Assembly (NCBI RefSeq): GCF_002234575.2
Contig: NZ_CP022464.2
Coordinates: 5,890,001 to 5,954,000 of the forward strand
Source: Enterocloster bolteae
GTDB taxonomy: Bacteria; Bacillota; Clostridia; Lachnospirales; Lachnospiraceae
DNA length: 64,000 nucleotides
Reading direction: 5' to 3'
The notes beneath the pieces are model-generated. The model searched no databases and was not told where the DNA came from. It was given only the letters and a program-made list of their open reading frames with translations. Of the stretch, positions 8,942 through 17,600 are shown one piece after another. The first letter of the stretch is position 1. Every line of letters begins with the position of its first letter. The position numbers and the translations under genes were made by a program.

Positions 8942-8977
8942 TAAAGATTCCATCCATGGTTCACGGTATTGTATAAA
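8942..8977 (-). promoter_or_regulatory. Candidate KdpE-type box ahead of the 65-residue gene
   Basis: TAAAGATTCCAT at 8942-8953 and TTGTATAAA at 8969-8977, 15 bases apart, duplicate the bipartite element upstream of kdpF (16 bases apart). It lies between the stop of the KdpD-like gene and the small membrane-protein gene, and TAGTAT follows on the minus strand as a possible -10. Confidence 0.5.
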
Positions 8978-10972
8978 TTATCTGCAAATACGCGGCCCGC
9001 TCATATCCTTTAACCGGTAGGAAGTCTCCTCGGCAATGATATTTAAGACATTCTTGTCATTGGGCTTAATGATGTCTCCCCCTTTCATCTCCACACCAAT
9101 GACCGCATAGACCGTATCGTCCTTATATACGGGCGTATATCTGGCCCTGGCTCCCGGCAGTGTATCTGTGGTGGCTCCGGCCTTATGATGGTTTTTATAG
9201 ACCCAGGCCGCCACAGCCATCTCGTCCGGGTTCTTAAACAGGGAGGTAAGAGAGGACGCGTCCTCTCTTTCCGAGGCCGGATATATCTTCATCCGGTTCA
9301 TTTTCCCGTCCAGCATATCGTATATAACAATGTTGCGTTTTAATAAGCTCTGTACCAGCCTTCCGCATATATCCAGTATCTCTTCACGGGTGGTTCCCTT
9401 TCTCAGATTCCGGTTGATACCAAACAGAATCTGCATATACCCCGATTCAGCCTCACTTTTCTCTGCTTCCCGCTTAAGCCTGGCCGCCATGGAGCTGGTA
9501 ATCAGGGCACAGACAAGCATGGCCGCAAAGGTAAAAGGATAAATACTGCCGTCTGCCTGAAAGGTGTAGCGCGGCGGCGTGAAAAAGAAGTTGAACAGCA
9601 GCACCGATGCCACGGAAGCCAGAAAACCATAGGTACCGGCCCTGGTGACATAAGCTGCCAGCATGGTCCCCATCATGTAAATCATGGCCACATTGATGAT
9701 GCCCAGCTTGTAGTGGTCCAGTACCATGGAAAGAAAGGTACATCCCGCCATGATAAGGCCTGTCTTTAAGATATCCATGCTGTATTTCCGTCCGTTTTCC
9801 GGCTTTTTAATCTTTCCGTTCTCCCTGGCCGCGGCATCCGGTATCACGTATACATCCATGTTGGGTACGGCCTTGATGAGACGGTCAATTATGGTGGACT
9901 TCAAGTGGAGGAAGCTGCGTTTCCTCACCGTCCTGCCTATGACAATCTTGGAAATGCCGTTCCTTCTGGCATAGCCCGCAATCTGCTGTACAATATCATC
10001 CCCGTAAAGGGTAATCACATTGGCCCTGAACTGCTTGGCCAGATTAATATTGGCCTCCATGCTCCTGCTGATTTTTGCATGTTCCCTTTTCATATCCGCT
10101 GTTTCCACCAGAACCGCTGTAAAATCCGCGTGAAACGCCCCTGCCATCCTGGCCGCGGTCCTGATTACCCTTGCATTGGTGGGGGAGGGGGACAGGCAGA
10201 CCAGCACGTGCTCACCGGTGTAATAATCCTTGCCCGCCGCATCCCGCTCCCTGACCACCTCCCGGTTGACCCGGTCCGCTGTCCGCCTTAAGGCTATTTC
10301 ACGCAGGGCAGACAGGTTTTCCACTGTAAAAAAGCGGACAGACGCCTTGTCCGCCTGGTCTTTGTGGTAAATCTTCCCGTCCTCCAGGCGCTGTCTCAGT
10401 TCCTCCGGCGCAATGTCCACCAGCTCCACCTGTCCGGCATCATCAAAAATATCGTCCGGGATTCGTTCATATACCCGCACATGGGTAATGGATGCCACGA
10501 TGTCATGAAGGCTCTCCAGGTGCTGCACATTGACCGTGGTGTACACGTTGATTCCGGCGTCCAGCAGCTCAATCACATCCTGGTAGCGCTTTTTGTGACG
10601 GCAGCCCTGGGCATTGGTATGGGCCAGCTCATCCACCAGAATCAAATCCGGCCTTCTCATAAGGGCCGCATCCAGGTCAAATTCCTTCAGGATGATTCCC
10701 TTATACGTTACCGCCATTGGGGTCAGCAGCTCCATTCCGGCCAGCAGCTCCATTGTATCCGGCCTGTCATGGGGCTCTATGTATCCGGCCACCACATCCC
10801 GTCCCGCTGCCTTTTCCTGCCGGGCAGCCTCCAGCATGGCGTATGTCTTGCCTACTCCGGCCGCGTATCCGAAGAATATTTTAAGCCGTCCCCTTGCCTT
10901 GTCACTTTCCCTGGGAAAATTCTGCTTTAAAAGCAGCTCAGGGTCCGGTCTCTCATCCCGCTGCCCGTCCAT
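8978..10972 (-). CDS. KdpD N-terminal sensor (KdpD, Usp, DUF4118, GAF) without kinase domain
   Basis: A 664-residue protein matching the input half of KdpD. Residues 28-235 are the KdpD domain with Walker A-like FGYAAGVGKTYAM and DELAHTN at 114-120; about 250-370 the universal-stress-protein domain (VLVCLSPSPTNARVIRTAAR, IVIGRTVRKRSFLH); 395-500 the four-helix DUF4118 module; and 510-650 a GAF-like domain. It ends without HisKA or HATPase. In staphylococci the Usp domain of KdpD binds cyclic di-AMP, so this protein may be the second-messenger input for the separate kinase at 6174-7655. The start at 10972 is set by AAGGAG ahead of it; a longer reading to 11029 lacks this. Confidence 0.9.
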   Translation of the reverse strand: MDGQRDERPDPELLLKQNFPRESDKARGRLKIFFGYAAGVGKTYAMLEAARQEKAAGRDVVAGYIEPHDRPDTMELLAGMELLTPMAVTYKGIILKEFDLDAALMRRPDLILVDELAHTNAQGCRHKKRYQDVIELLDAGINVYTTVNVQHLESLHDIVASITHVRVYERIPDDIFDDAGQVELVDIAPEELRQRLEDGKIYHKDQADKASVRFFTVENLSALREIALRRTADRVNREVVRERDAAGKDYYTGEHVLVCLSPSPTNARVIRTAARMAGAFHADFTAVLVETADMKREHAKISRSMEANINLAKQFRANVITLYGDDIVQQIAGYARRNGISKIVIGRTVRKRSFLHLKSTIIDRLIKAVPNMDVYVIPDAAARENGKIKKPENGRKYSMDILKTGLIMAGCTFLSMVLDHYKLGIINVAMIYMMGTMLAAYVTRAGTYGFLASVASVLLFNFFFTPPRYTFQADGSIYPFTFAAMLVCALITSSMAARLKREAEKSEAESGYMQILFGINRNLRKGTTREEILDICGRLVQSLLKRNIVIYDMLDGKMNRMKIYPASEREDASSLTSLFKNPDEMAVAAWVYKNHHKAGATTDTLPGARARYTPVYKDDTVYAVIGVEMKGGDIIKPNDKNVLNIIAEETSYRLKDMSGPRICR

Positions 10973-11065
10973 AAGCCATTTCTCCTTTCTATTGCTCCGT
11001 TCTCTAAAACAGCTGTAGAGCTGCCGCAATGCGCGGCAACTCTATACACCATAAGCAAATCATGT

Positions 11066-11671
11066 TTAAATCAGTCCATCCAGAGCCAGATTCACTTTCA
11101 GCACATTCACCCTGGGCTCTCCGAAAATTCCCAGGAACCTGCCCGTGGTATACCTGCTGATGACGGCCTCCACATCCTCCACCGCCATATTCCGTTCCCT
11201 GGCAATCCGCTCTGCCTGGTAGCCGGCTGCCGCGGGAGAAATTTCCGGGTCCAGTCCGCTGCCTGAGCAGGTTACAAGGTCCACAGGAATGGGCTCCTCT
11301 CCCTTTTCCGGATGGGCTGCCCTGATTTTCTCCACCCGCTCAGCTATCATGGCTTCAAGCTCACTGCCTGCCGGTGTCTTGTTGGAGGCACCTGCATATG
11401 CCAGAGGCTCTCCGTTTTCGTCTGTAAATGTCCCTGTATCCACATTCATGACTCTGCCCCAAAGATACTGGTTTCCGGTAAACTCCTGGGCCAGAAGGGC
11501 GCTTCCATATTTAGTGCCGTCCTTGCCCACAATCACCGATCCGTTGGCCTCATGGCCAAATGCCACATTGGCCGCAGCCGTGATGACCGCCGGGTAAATG
11601 ACGCTTGTTATGATTAACATGACCAGGAAAAAACCTGCCATTTTTGGCAATACTGATTTTACTGTTTTCAT
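11066..11671 (-). CDS. kdpC: Potassium-transporting ATPase subunit C
   Basis: Single-span inner-membrane subunit that stabilises the KdpFABC complex and raises its ATP affinity. The 201-residue reading has one membrane helix (about residues 10-32), then family features: GKDGTKYGSALLAQEF, YLWGRVMN, and the C-terminal DLVTCSGSGLDPEISPAAA, VNVLKVNLALDGL. The ATG at 11671 follows TTAGGAGAATGTTC. It lies 55 bases behind kdpB and ahead of the KdpD-like gene, the standard order. Confidence 0.96.
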   Translation of the reverse strand: MKTVKSVLPKMAGFFLVMLIITSVIYPAVITAAANVAFGHEANGSVIVGKDGTKYGSALLAQEFTGNQYLWGRVMNVDTGTFTDENGEPLAYAGASNKTPAGSELEAMIAERVEKIRAAHPEKGEEPIPVDLVTCSGSGLDPEISPAAAGYQAERIARERNMAVEDVEAVISRYTTGRFLGIFGEPRVNVLKVNLALDGLI

Positions 11672-11726
11672 GAACATTCTCCTAACTTTGACTGATTCTG
11701 CTGTCTGCATCTGCTTCCTTCACACA

Positions 11727-13799
11727 TCACACCACCAGCCCTGCGGCCGTGATCAGCACGTCGATTGCCTTGATTGCTATGAACGGAATGATGATTCCCC
11801 CCAGTCCATAGACCAGGAGATTCCCGGACAGCATCCGGGCCGCAGAGACTTCCCTGTACCTGACTCCCTTAAGAGCCAGGGGAATCAGGGCCACAATAAT
11901 CAGGGCGTTATATATGATAGCCGAGAACACGGCGCTGTTTGCACTGTGAAGCCCCATTATATTGAGGGCTGACAGTCCCGGATACAATCCCATAAACAGT
12001 GCCGGGATGATAGCAAAATACTTGGCAACGTCATTGGCAATGCTGAAGGTGGTCAGGGATCCCCTTGTCATGAGAAGCTGCTTGCCTATCTTCACTATCT
12101 CAATCAACTTGGTGGGGGATGAATCCAGGTCCACCATGTTTCCGGCTTCCTTGGCTGCCTGTGTGCCTGTATTCATGGCCACCGCCACATCTGCCTGGGC
12201 CAGGGCCGGGGCATCATTGGTACCGTCGCCGGTCATGGCTACCAGATGGCCCCTGGCCTGGTAATCCCGTATCATGTCTAATTTGGCCTCCGGGGTTGCC
12301 TCTGCCAGAAAATCGTCCACACCGGCCTCAGCCGCAATGGAGGCAGCGGTCAGCGGATTATCGCCGGTAATCATAATGGTTCTGATTCCCATTTTCCTTA
12401 AATCCGCAAACTTTTCCTTCACACCCTGCTTCACAATGTCCTTAAGCTCCACCACGCCCATAACGCGTCCGTTCTTTGCCACCACAAGAGGTGTTCCTCC
12501 CTGGTTTGCAATCCGCTTTACGATGTCCTCGCATTCCCTGCTGAACGCGCCTCCATGCCGGTCCACATAGGCTTTAATGGCGTCAGCCGCGCCCTTTCTG
12601 ATCTCATTTCCATTGTAGTCAATGCCGCTCATCCTGGTCTTGGCAGTGAAGGGCACGAAGGAGGCCTGAAGCTCCTCCATATTCCTTGCGCGGATTCCGA
12701 AGCGCTCCTTTGCCAGAACCACAATGCTGCGTCCCTCAGGAGTTTCGTCTGCCAGGGATGACAGCTGGGCCGCATCTGCCAGCTCCATTTCCTTGTGGCC
12801 GTCCACCGGAATAAAGGCGTCTGCCTGGCGGTTTCCAAGTGTTATGGTACCCGTCTTATCCAGCAAAAGGGTATCTACATCTCCGGCCGCTTCAATGGCC
12901 CTGCCGCTCATGGCCAGCACATTGGCCTGGTTCAGGCGGCTCATTCCCGCGATACCGATGGCAGACAGCAGAGCGCCAATGGTAGTGGGCGCCAGACAGA
13001 TTAAAAGCGCTACCAGATTGGTGATGGACGTGGGATTGGCTGCTCCTGCCTCCACGGAGGAGAACACGGAATAGGAGTACAGGGACATGGTAACAAGCAC
13101 AAAGATAATGGACAATGCCACCAGAAAAATCTGCAGTGCCAGCTCATTGGGGGTCTTTTTACGGGAAGCTCCTTCCACCATTGCAATCATTTTATCCATG
13201 AAGCCCTCGCCCGGATTGCTGCTGACCCGCACCACGATCCAGTCGGATATAACCGTGGTGCCTCCTGTGACGGCACTTCTGTCACCGCCGCTTTCCCGGA
13301 TTACTGGAGCTGACTCGCCGGTAATGGCGCTCTCATCCACCGACGCGGCGCCCTCCACCACGTCGCCGTCTGCCGGTATCTGTTCCCCTGCCTTAATATA
13401 GACAAGGTCCCCCTTTTTCAGTTCCGTGGATTTCACCCTGACGGCCTCGCTTTTGCGGTCAGCCGAAGGAATCCTGGATGCCATGGTATCCTTTCTGCCT
13501 GCACGCAGGGCATCTGCCTGGGCCTTTCCCCTTCCCTCTGCTATGGCTTCCGCAAAGTTACCGAATAAAACCGTAAACCAGAGGATGACGGATATGGCCA
13601 GTATATAACCCGGCGCAGCGTCCCTGATACCTGCCAGAGAAAACAGGAACATCACAAAGGTCAGGATGGCGGATACAAAAACCATAAACATGACCGGATT
13701 CTTTATCTGGGTCCTTGGATTCAGTTTAATAAAGGAATCCTTAAGGGCCCTGCACATAATCTCATGATTGGAAAATATACTCTTTTTTTGTTCATTCAT
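11727..13799 (-). CDS. kdpB: Potassium-transporting P-type ATPase subunit B
   Basis: Catalytic P-type ATPase of the high-affinity Kdp potassium pump, 690 residues. The phosphorylated aspartate is Asp314 in LLLDKTGTIT; the actuator-loop TGES lies at residues 160-163, the nucleotide-binding TGDNPLTAASIAAE and hinge MTGDGTNDAPALAQADV are intact, and the membrane helices fall at the usual places. AGGGAGG precedes the ATG at 13799. It lies 15 bases behind kdpA. No truncation or altered key residue. Confidence 0.98.
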   Translation of the reverse strand: MNEQKKSIFSNHEIMCRALKDSFIKLNPRTQIKNPVMFMVFVSAILTFVMFLFSLAGIRDAAPGYILAISVILWFTVLFGNFAEAIAEGRGKAQADALRAGRKDTMASRIPSADRKSEAVRVKSTELKKGDLVYIKAGEQIPADGDVVEGAASVDESAITGESAPVIRESGGDRSAVTGGTTVISDWIVVRVSSNPGEGFMDKMIAMVEGASRKKTPNELALQIFLVALSIIFVLVTMSLYSYSVFSSVEAGAANPTSITNLVALLICLAPTTIGALLSAIGIAGMSRLNQANVLAMSGRAIEAAGDVDTLLLDKTGTITLGNRQADAFIPVDGHKEMELADAAQLSSLADETPEGRSIVVLAKERFGIRARNMEELQASFVPFTAKTRMSGIDYNGNEIRKGAADAIKAYVDRHGGAFSRECEDIVKRIANQGGTPLVVAKNGRVMGVVELKDIVKQGVKEKFADLRKMGIRTIMITGDNPLTAASIAAEAGVDDFLAEATPEAKLDMIRDYQARGHLVAMTGDGTNDAPALAQADVAVAMNTGTQAAKEAGNMVDLDSSPTKLIEIVKIGKQLLMTRGSLTTFSIANDVAKYFAIIPALFMGLYPGLSALNIMGLHSANSAVFSAIIYNALIIVALIPLALKGVRYREVSAARMLSGNLLVYGLGGIIIPFIAIKAIDVLITAAGLVV

Positions 13800-13814
13800 G
13801 TCTCATTGACCTCC

Positions 13815-15566
13815 CTATGCTATCATCTGGAAAAACTCAGCCACCGGGCCAAGTGACAGGGCCGGGAAAAAGCTGAGGGCCCCTACCAGCAGTACCACGA
13901 AAATCAAAAGGAAGATAAACATGGCATTATGGGTGGGAAGGGTGCCGGAGCTGACTGCTACCTTTTTCTTTGCCGCCAGACTGCCTGCAATAGCCAGGGT
14001 GGCAAACATGGGCAGGAACCTTACAAACAGCATAATCAGTCCGATGCTCACATTCAGGAAGGGGGTATTTGCGTTAAATCCTGCAAATGCGGAACCATTG
14101 TTGCCGCCTGCGGATGAATACGCGTAAAGGACCTCTGACAATCCATGGGCTCCCGGATTATTCAGGCTGTCATGGGTGGACGGAAGCAGCGTGGCGATAC
14201 CGCTGCCCACCAGGATGGCCACAGGGGTCGCAAGGCAGACCAGCACAGCCATCTTCATCTCAAAGGGTTCTATCTTTTTGCACAGGTACTCCGGCGTACG
14301 CCCCACCATCAGCCCCGCTATAAACACTGTAAGGATGGCAAACCCCAGCATACCGTAGAGCCCGCAGCCCGTACCGCCGAATACCACCTCTCCCAGCTGC
14401 ATCAGCAGCATAGGAACAAGTCCGCCAAACGGCGTGTAGCTGTCGTGCATGGAATTGACCGAGCCGTTGGAAGCAGCCGTGGTAAATACAGCCCATGTCC
14501 CGGATGTGGCTATGCCAAATCTGGTTTCCTTACCTTCCATATTACCGCCTGCCTGTCCCTCAGTCCCCATATAGACCGCGCCGTCCTGGGCTATCTGGGG
14601 GGTGCCGGCCTGTTCACTGCAGCCCACAATGGCCAGCGCTGCTGCCAGCATGATGAACATGGCCAGGAACACCGCCACGCCCTGTCTCTTGTCCTTCACA
14701 TTCCTGCCAAAGGTAAAGCACAGGCCCGCCGGTATGAGAAGCAGGGAAATCATTTCAAATAAGTTGGATAACGGAGTGGGGTTCTCAAAGGGGTGCGCCG
14801 AGTTGTTGCCCCAGAAACCGCCGCCGTTGGTTCCCAGCTGCTTAATGGCAATCTGGCTGGCAGCCGGTCCCAGAGGAACGACTCCCTTTGTGACCTCTGC
14901 GGCGGTGCCGTCCTCCTGTTCCACCACCACCGGTTCCACCAGCTGTACCTCGTCGTACTGCTTAAAGGTCTGCGGAACACCCTGGGAGGCAATGGCAAGA
15001 GATACCACCACTGACAGCGGAATCAGTATGTAAAGGACTGTCCTTGTCATGTCGGTGTAGAAGTTTCCCAGTCCCCTCTCCTTCACGCGGACGAATCCGC
15101 GGATCAATGCGAACAACACTACAATTCCCACAGCGGCAGACACGAAATTCTGGAAATTCAGCCCGATCATCTGGCTGAAATAGCTCAGACTGGACTCTCC
15201 TGAATAGGCCTGCCAGTTTGTGTTGGTGGTGAAGCTGGAGGCCGTATTAAAGCCCAGATGCCAGCTCATTTTGCCCATTCCCTGGGGATTAAGGGGAAGC
15301 AGGTTTTGAAAGCACAGGATGATCCAGAGCACCGCCAGGCTCATCACGCTGAATACGGCTGTGCACACGGAATATTTCTTCCAGCCCATCTCCTCCTCTT
15401 TATCAATCCTCAGGACCCTGTAAATCAGGTTTTCCACAGGCAGCAGAAGCCTTGACAAAAACACCCGCTCCCCGTTCATCACCTTTCCCATATAGGACCC
15501 AAGGGGTATTGCTAACACTACCAGTATGACACAGTAAATTATCATCTGCAACGCCACATTCATCAT
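13815..15566 (-). CDS. kdpA: Potassium-transporting ATPase potassium-binding subunit A
   Basis: Ten-helix channel-like subunit that selects potassium for KdpB, 583 residues. Selectivity-filter-like repeats of the SKT superfamily are visible: NTASSFTTNTNWQAYSGE, IKQLGTNGGGFWGNNSAHP, AVFTTAASNGSVNSMHDS and YSSAGGNNGSAFAGFNANTP. The start ATG overlaps the TGA of kdpF, giving tight coupling. A roughly 30-residue acidic loop (about residues 210-240) is a moderate insertion compared with short versions. Confidence 0.97.
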   Translation of the reverse strand: MMNVALQMIIYCVILVVLAIPLGSYMGKVMNGERVFLSRLLLPVENLIYRVLRIDKEEEMGWKKYSVCTAVFSVMSLAVLWIILCFQNLLPLNPQGMGKMSWHLGFNTASSFTTNTNWQAYSGESSLSYFSQMIGLNFQNFVSAAVGIVVLFALIRGFVRVKERGLGNFYTDMTRTVLYILIPLSVVVSLAIASQGVPQTFKQYDEVQLVEPVVVEQEDGTAAEVTKGVVPLGPAASQIAIKQLGTNGGGFWGNNSAHPFENPTPLSNLFEMISLLLIPAGLCFTFGRNVKDKRQGVAVFLAMFIMLAAALAIVGCSEQAGTPQIAQDGAVYMGTEGQAGGNMEGKETRFGIATSGTWAVFTTAASNGSVNSMHDSYTPFGGLVPMLLMQLGEVVFGGTGCGLYGMLGFAILTVFIAGLMVGRTPEYLCKKIEPFEMKMAVLVCLATPVAILVGSGIATLLPSTHDSLNNPGAHGLSEVLYAYSSAGGNNGSAFAGFNANTPFLNVSIGLIMLFVRFLPMFATLAIAGSLAAKKKVAVSSGTLPTHNAMFIFLLIFVVLLVGALSFFPALSLGPVAEFFQMIA

Positions 15567-15652
15567 TGTTTATCACCTCTCAATAAAATGATTACCAGGT
15601 AAGCCAGTATAATAACCGCGGTTATTCCTATGATACCTAACAGTAATGCCAT
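15563..15652 (-). CDS. kdpF: KdpF small subunit
   Basis: A 29-residue single-helix peptide beginning MALLLGIIGITAVIILAYL and ending with a charged LLRGDKQ tail, the size and shape of KdpF that stabilises the Kdp complex. AGGAGG lies 8 bases ahead of the ATG at 15652. Its stop codon TGA overlaps the kdpA start (ATGA), typical of this operon. Too short for usual gene finders, but position, ribosome binding site and composition support it. Confidence 0.9.
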   Translation of the reverse strand: MALLLGIIGITAVIILAYLVIILLRGDKQ

Positions 15653-15702
15653 GGATGATTCCTCCTCTTTTCAAGATAGGGGTATGGTATCACAGATGGT
15701 GA

Positions 15703-15739
15703 TAAAGATTCCATATGAGAGCTGGCTGCTTTGTATAAA
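15703..15739 (-). promoter_or_regulatory. Candidate KdpE-activated promoter of kdpFABC
   Basis: TAAAGATTCCAT (15703-15714) and TTGTATAAA (15731-15739) are spaced 16 bases apart, the same pair as at 8942-8977. On the minus strand, TGTGATACC follows as a possible extended -10, and no good -35 is seen, as expected for an activator-dependent promoter. It is about 50 bases upstream of kdpF. Confidence 0.55.
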
Positions 15740-15779
15740 TATAATGTTAATATAAAAGAAATACGCTCCGTCCTCTGTC

Positions 15780-15832
15780 ACAAAAACATAATACGGCTGC
15801 ACCCATGTATGCGATATACATGGATGCAGCCG
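15780..15832 (-). terminator. Terminator after the nucleoside hydrolase gene
   Basis: Stem CGGCTGCA/TGCAGCCG (15794-15801, 15825-15832) extended by CATGTAT/ATACATG with a 5-base loop. On the minus strand it is followed by a TATTATGTTTTTG tail. It lies 28 bases past the stop of the nucleoside hydrolase and separates the purine block from kdp. Confidence 0.6.
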
Positions 15833-15859
15833 CAGCTTATCACAATATTTTTTATTCCA

Positions 15860-16801
15860 TTATTCCCAAAATACCGACATGAGCTCCCTGACAGCCCTCT
15901 CACTGTCCACCTCCACCGCAAAACGCACGTATTCCGCCTGGAACGGGTGCTCCCTCAGATCCGTCACAATCATTCCCCTGCAATAGGTGCCGCCGCACTC
16001 CACCCTGGCCTTCCTGCTCTCGGTACGGACCAGGCTGGGCATCACGGCGCACATAACAGCCAGGGGATCATGGAGAGGACAGTCACCCATGCAGTAGTTC
16101 TGGGTCTGGTTTCCCCTGAGATAATGGACAATGGCCTGCCTCATATAATCCACTGCCGGACGGCAGGCCGGCTTGCAGCAGCCCGACAGCCAGTCCAGAT
16201 GCTCCATTTTAAGCCTTGTCCTCATGGTGACATCCAGTCCCACTACCGTGATATCCATACCGGAGGTAAACACCTGGTCGCAGGCCTGGGGATCGCAGGC
16301 CACATTGGCCTCGGCCACAGGAGATACATTTCCGCGCATGGTCAGGGTACCGCCCATCATCACAAGGCCCTTTACCTTATGCACAAAACCGGGATATTCC
16401 CTAATGGTGCGGGCTATATTGGTCAGAGGGCCAAGGGTGATGACCACAAGCTCTCCCTCATACTGCTCAGCCAGATCCATGTGGAACCGGCTCACGTCCA
16501 CGTCTCTTGTACTGCGGCGGCTGGGAGGTAATTCCACATTGCCCAGCCCGTTTTTGCCGTGTATAAAGGCAACCCGGCCGTCCCATTCCCGGCAGGATGG
16601 CTTCTCCGCCCCCACTGCCACCGGTATATCGGGCGCTCCTGCCAGGTCCAGTATCTTCATGGTATTCTCCGCTGCCAGCCATGCCTCTACATTGCCGCAC
16701 ACCGCAGATATGCCCACTATCTCTATCTCAGGATTAAAAAGCGCGTATAATAGGGCGATGGAATCATCCACACCTGTATCCACATCCAGTAAAACCTTCA
16801 T
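15860..16801 (-). CDS. Inosine/uridine-preferring nucleoside hydrolase (purine block)
   Basis: Cytosolic hydrolase splitting ribonucleosides into base and ribose; 313 residues, a full-length IunH-type protein. The calcium-binding DVDTGVDDSIALLYAL is at the N terminus, VITLGPLTNIAR in the middle, and the HDPLAV metal/catalytic motif near residue 230. The ATG at 16801 is preferred because GAGGAG lies 6 bases ahead and inside the longer reading from 16819. It follows the phosphorylase gene by 22 bases and ends the GntR-phosphorylase-hydrolase cluster. The two enzymes offer phosphorolytic and hydrolytic routes for the same imported nucleosides. Confidence 0.93.
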   Translation of the reverse strand: MKVLLDVDTGVDDSIALLYALFNPEIEIVGISAVCGNVEAWLAAENTMKILDLAGAPDIPVAVGAEKPSCREWDGRVAFIHGKNGLGNVELPPSRRSTRDVDVSRFHMDLAEQYEGELVVITLGPLTNIARTIREYPGFVHKVKGLVMMGGTLTMRGNVSPVAEANVACDPQACDQVFTSGMDITVVGLDVTMRTRLKMEHLDWLSGCCKPACRPAVDYMRQAIVHYLRGNQTQNYCMGDCPLHDPLAVMCAVMPSLVRTESRKARVECGGTYCRGMIVTDLREHPFQAEYVRFAVEVDSERAVRELMSVFWE

Positions 16802-16823
16802 CTGCCTCTCCTCTTTCATTATG

Positions 16824-17594
16824 TCATGCGGTATATCCCGGCGCCAGTATCCTGTCTGCTGTCCCGGCTTCCTCTGCCGCCTCTGCTGCCTCAGCCGCCA
16901 GTTCCAGGGCGCACCGGATCATGCTGTCCAGGCTCTGCTCCCGTTCCTCGTTGGTAAGAGCCCTGTCATGGTGGATGCTGCTCCCCACAGTCACCATGCT
17001 GAGCGCTCTCCTGCCTGCTCTTGCCGCTGTGCAGTAGAGGGACAATGTCTCCATTTCCTGGACCAGAACCCCCATTTTTTCCCACTGTCCTTTTTCTCCC
17101 TGACAGTCCTCATAGAACACATCCGAACTGTATACATTCCCTGCCCGGAAGGAGGTATGGCTGTTTCTGGCATGGGCCGCAGCGGCCTCCAGAAGGCCGA
17201 AATCCGCTATGGGTGCAAAGGTTCCCGGCAGATGGTACTGGGAGGGAAAGTTAGAGTTGGTGCAGCAGCCCATGGCCAGCACCAAATCCCCCACCTCCAC
17301 ATTGCGGTGAATCGCGCCCGCGGTCCCCACCCGGATGATTGTGTCCACATCATAATTGTGATAGAGCTCGTACGCATAGATACCCATAGAGGGAATGCCC
17401 ATGCCGCTGCCCTGGACCGATAGTTTCTTACCCTTATAATATCCTGTATATCCATTCATGCCCCTTACCCGGTTGTAGCAGAATACGTCGGTCAGATAGG
17501 TCTCTGCAATGTATTTTGCGCGCAAAGGGTCACCCGGCATCAGGACAGCCTTGCCAATCTGTCCTGGTCCCGCTTCATTATGGAATGTTTTCAT
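16824..17594 (-). CDS. deoD: Purine nucleoside phosphorylase, DeoD type
   Basis: Hexameric-type phosphorylase converting purine (deoxy)nucleosides plus phosphate to base and (deoxy)ribose 1-phosphate. Family marks: MPGDPLRAKYIAETYL near the N terminus, GMGIPSMGIYAYEL, TIIRVGTAGAIH, and VQEMETLSLYCTAA carrying the ribose-binding Glu-Met-Glu. At 256 residues it is longer than E. coli DeoD (239): a C-terminal tail rich in AAEAAEEAG is extra. It lies 6 bases behind the GntR gene, so it is probably co-regulated. Confidence 0.93.
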   Translation of the reverse strand: MKTFHNEAGPGQIGKAVLMPGDPLRAKYIAETYLTDVFCYNRVRGMNGYTGYYKGKKLSVQGSGMGIPSMGIYAYELYHNYDVDTIIRVGTAGAIHRNVEVGDLVLAMGCCTNSNFPSQYHLPGTFAPIADFGLLEAAAAHARNSHTSFRAGNVYSSDVFYEDCQGEKGQWEKMGVLVQEMETLSLYCTAARAGRRALSMVTVGSSIHHDRALTNEEREQSLDSMIRCALELAAEAAEAAEEAGTADRILAPGYTA

Positions 17595-17600
17595 ATTTGA

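Noticed and set aside
16173..17423. Plus-strand reading of 416 codons
   Set aside because: It runs opposite the nucleoside hydrolase and purine nucleoside phosphorylase genes, whose catalytic motifs are intact.
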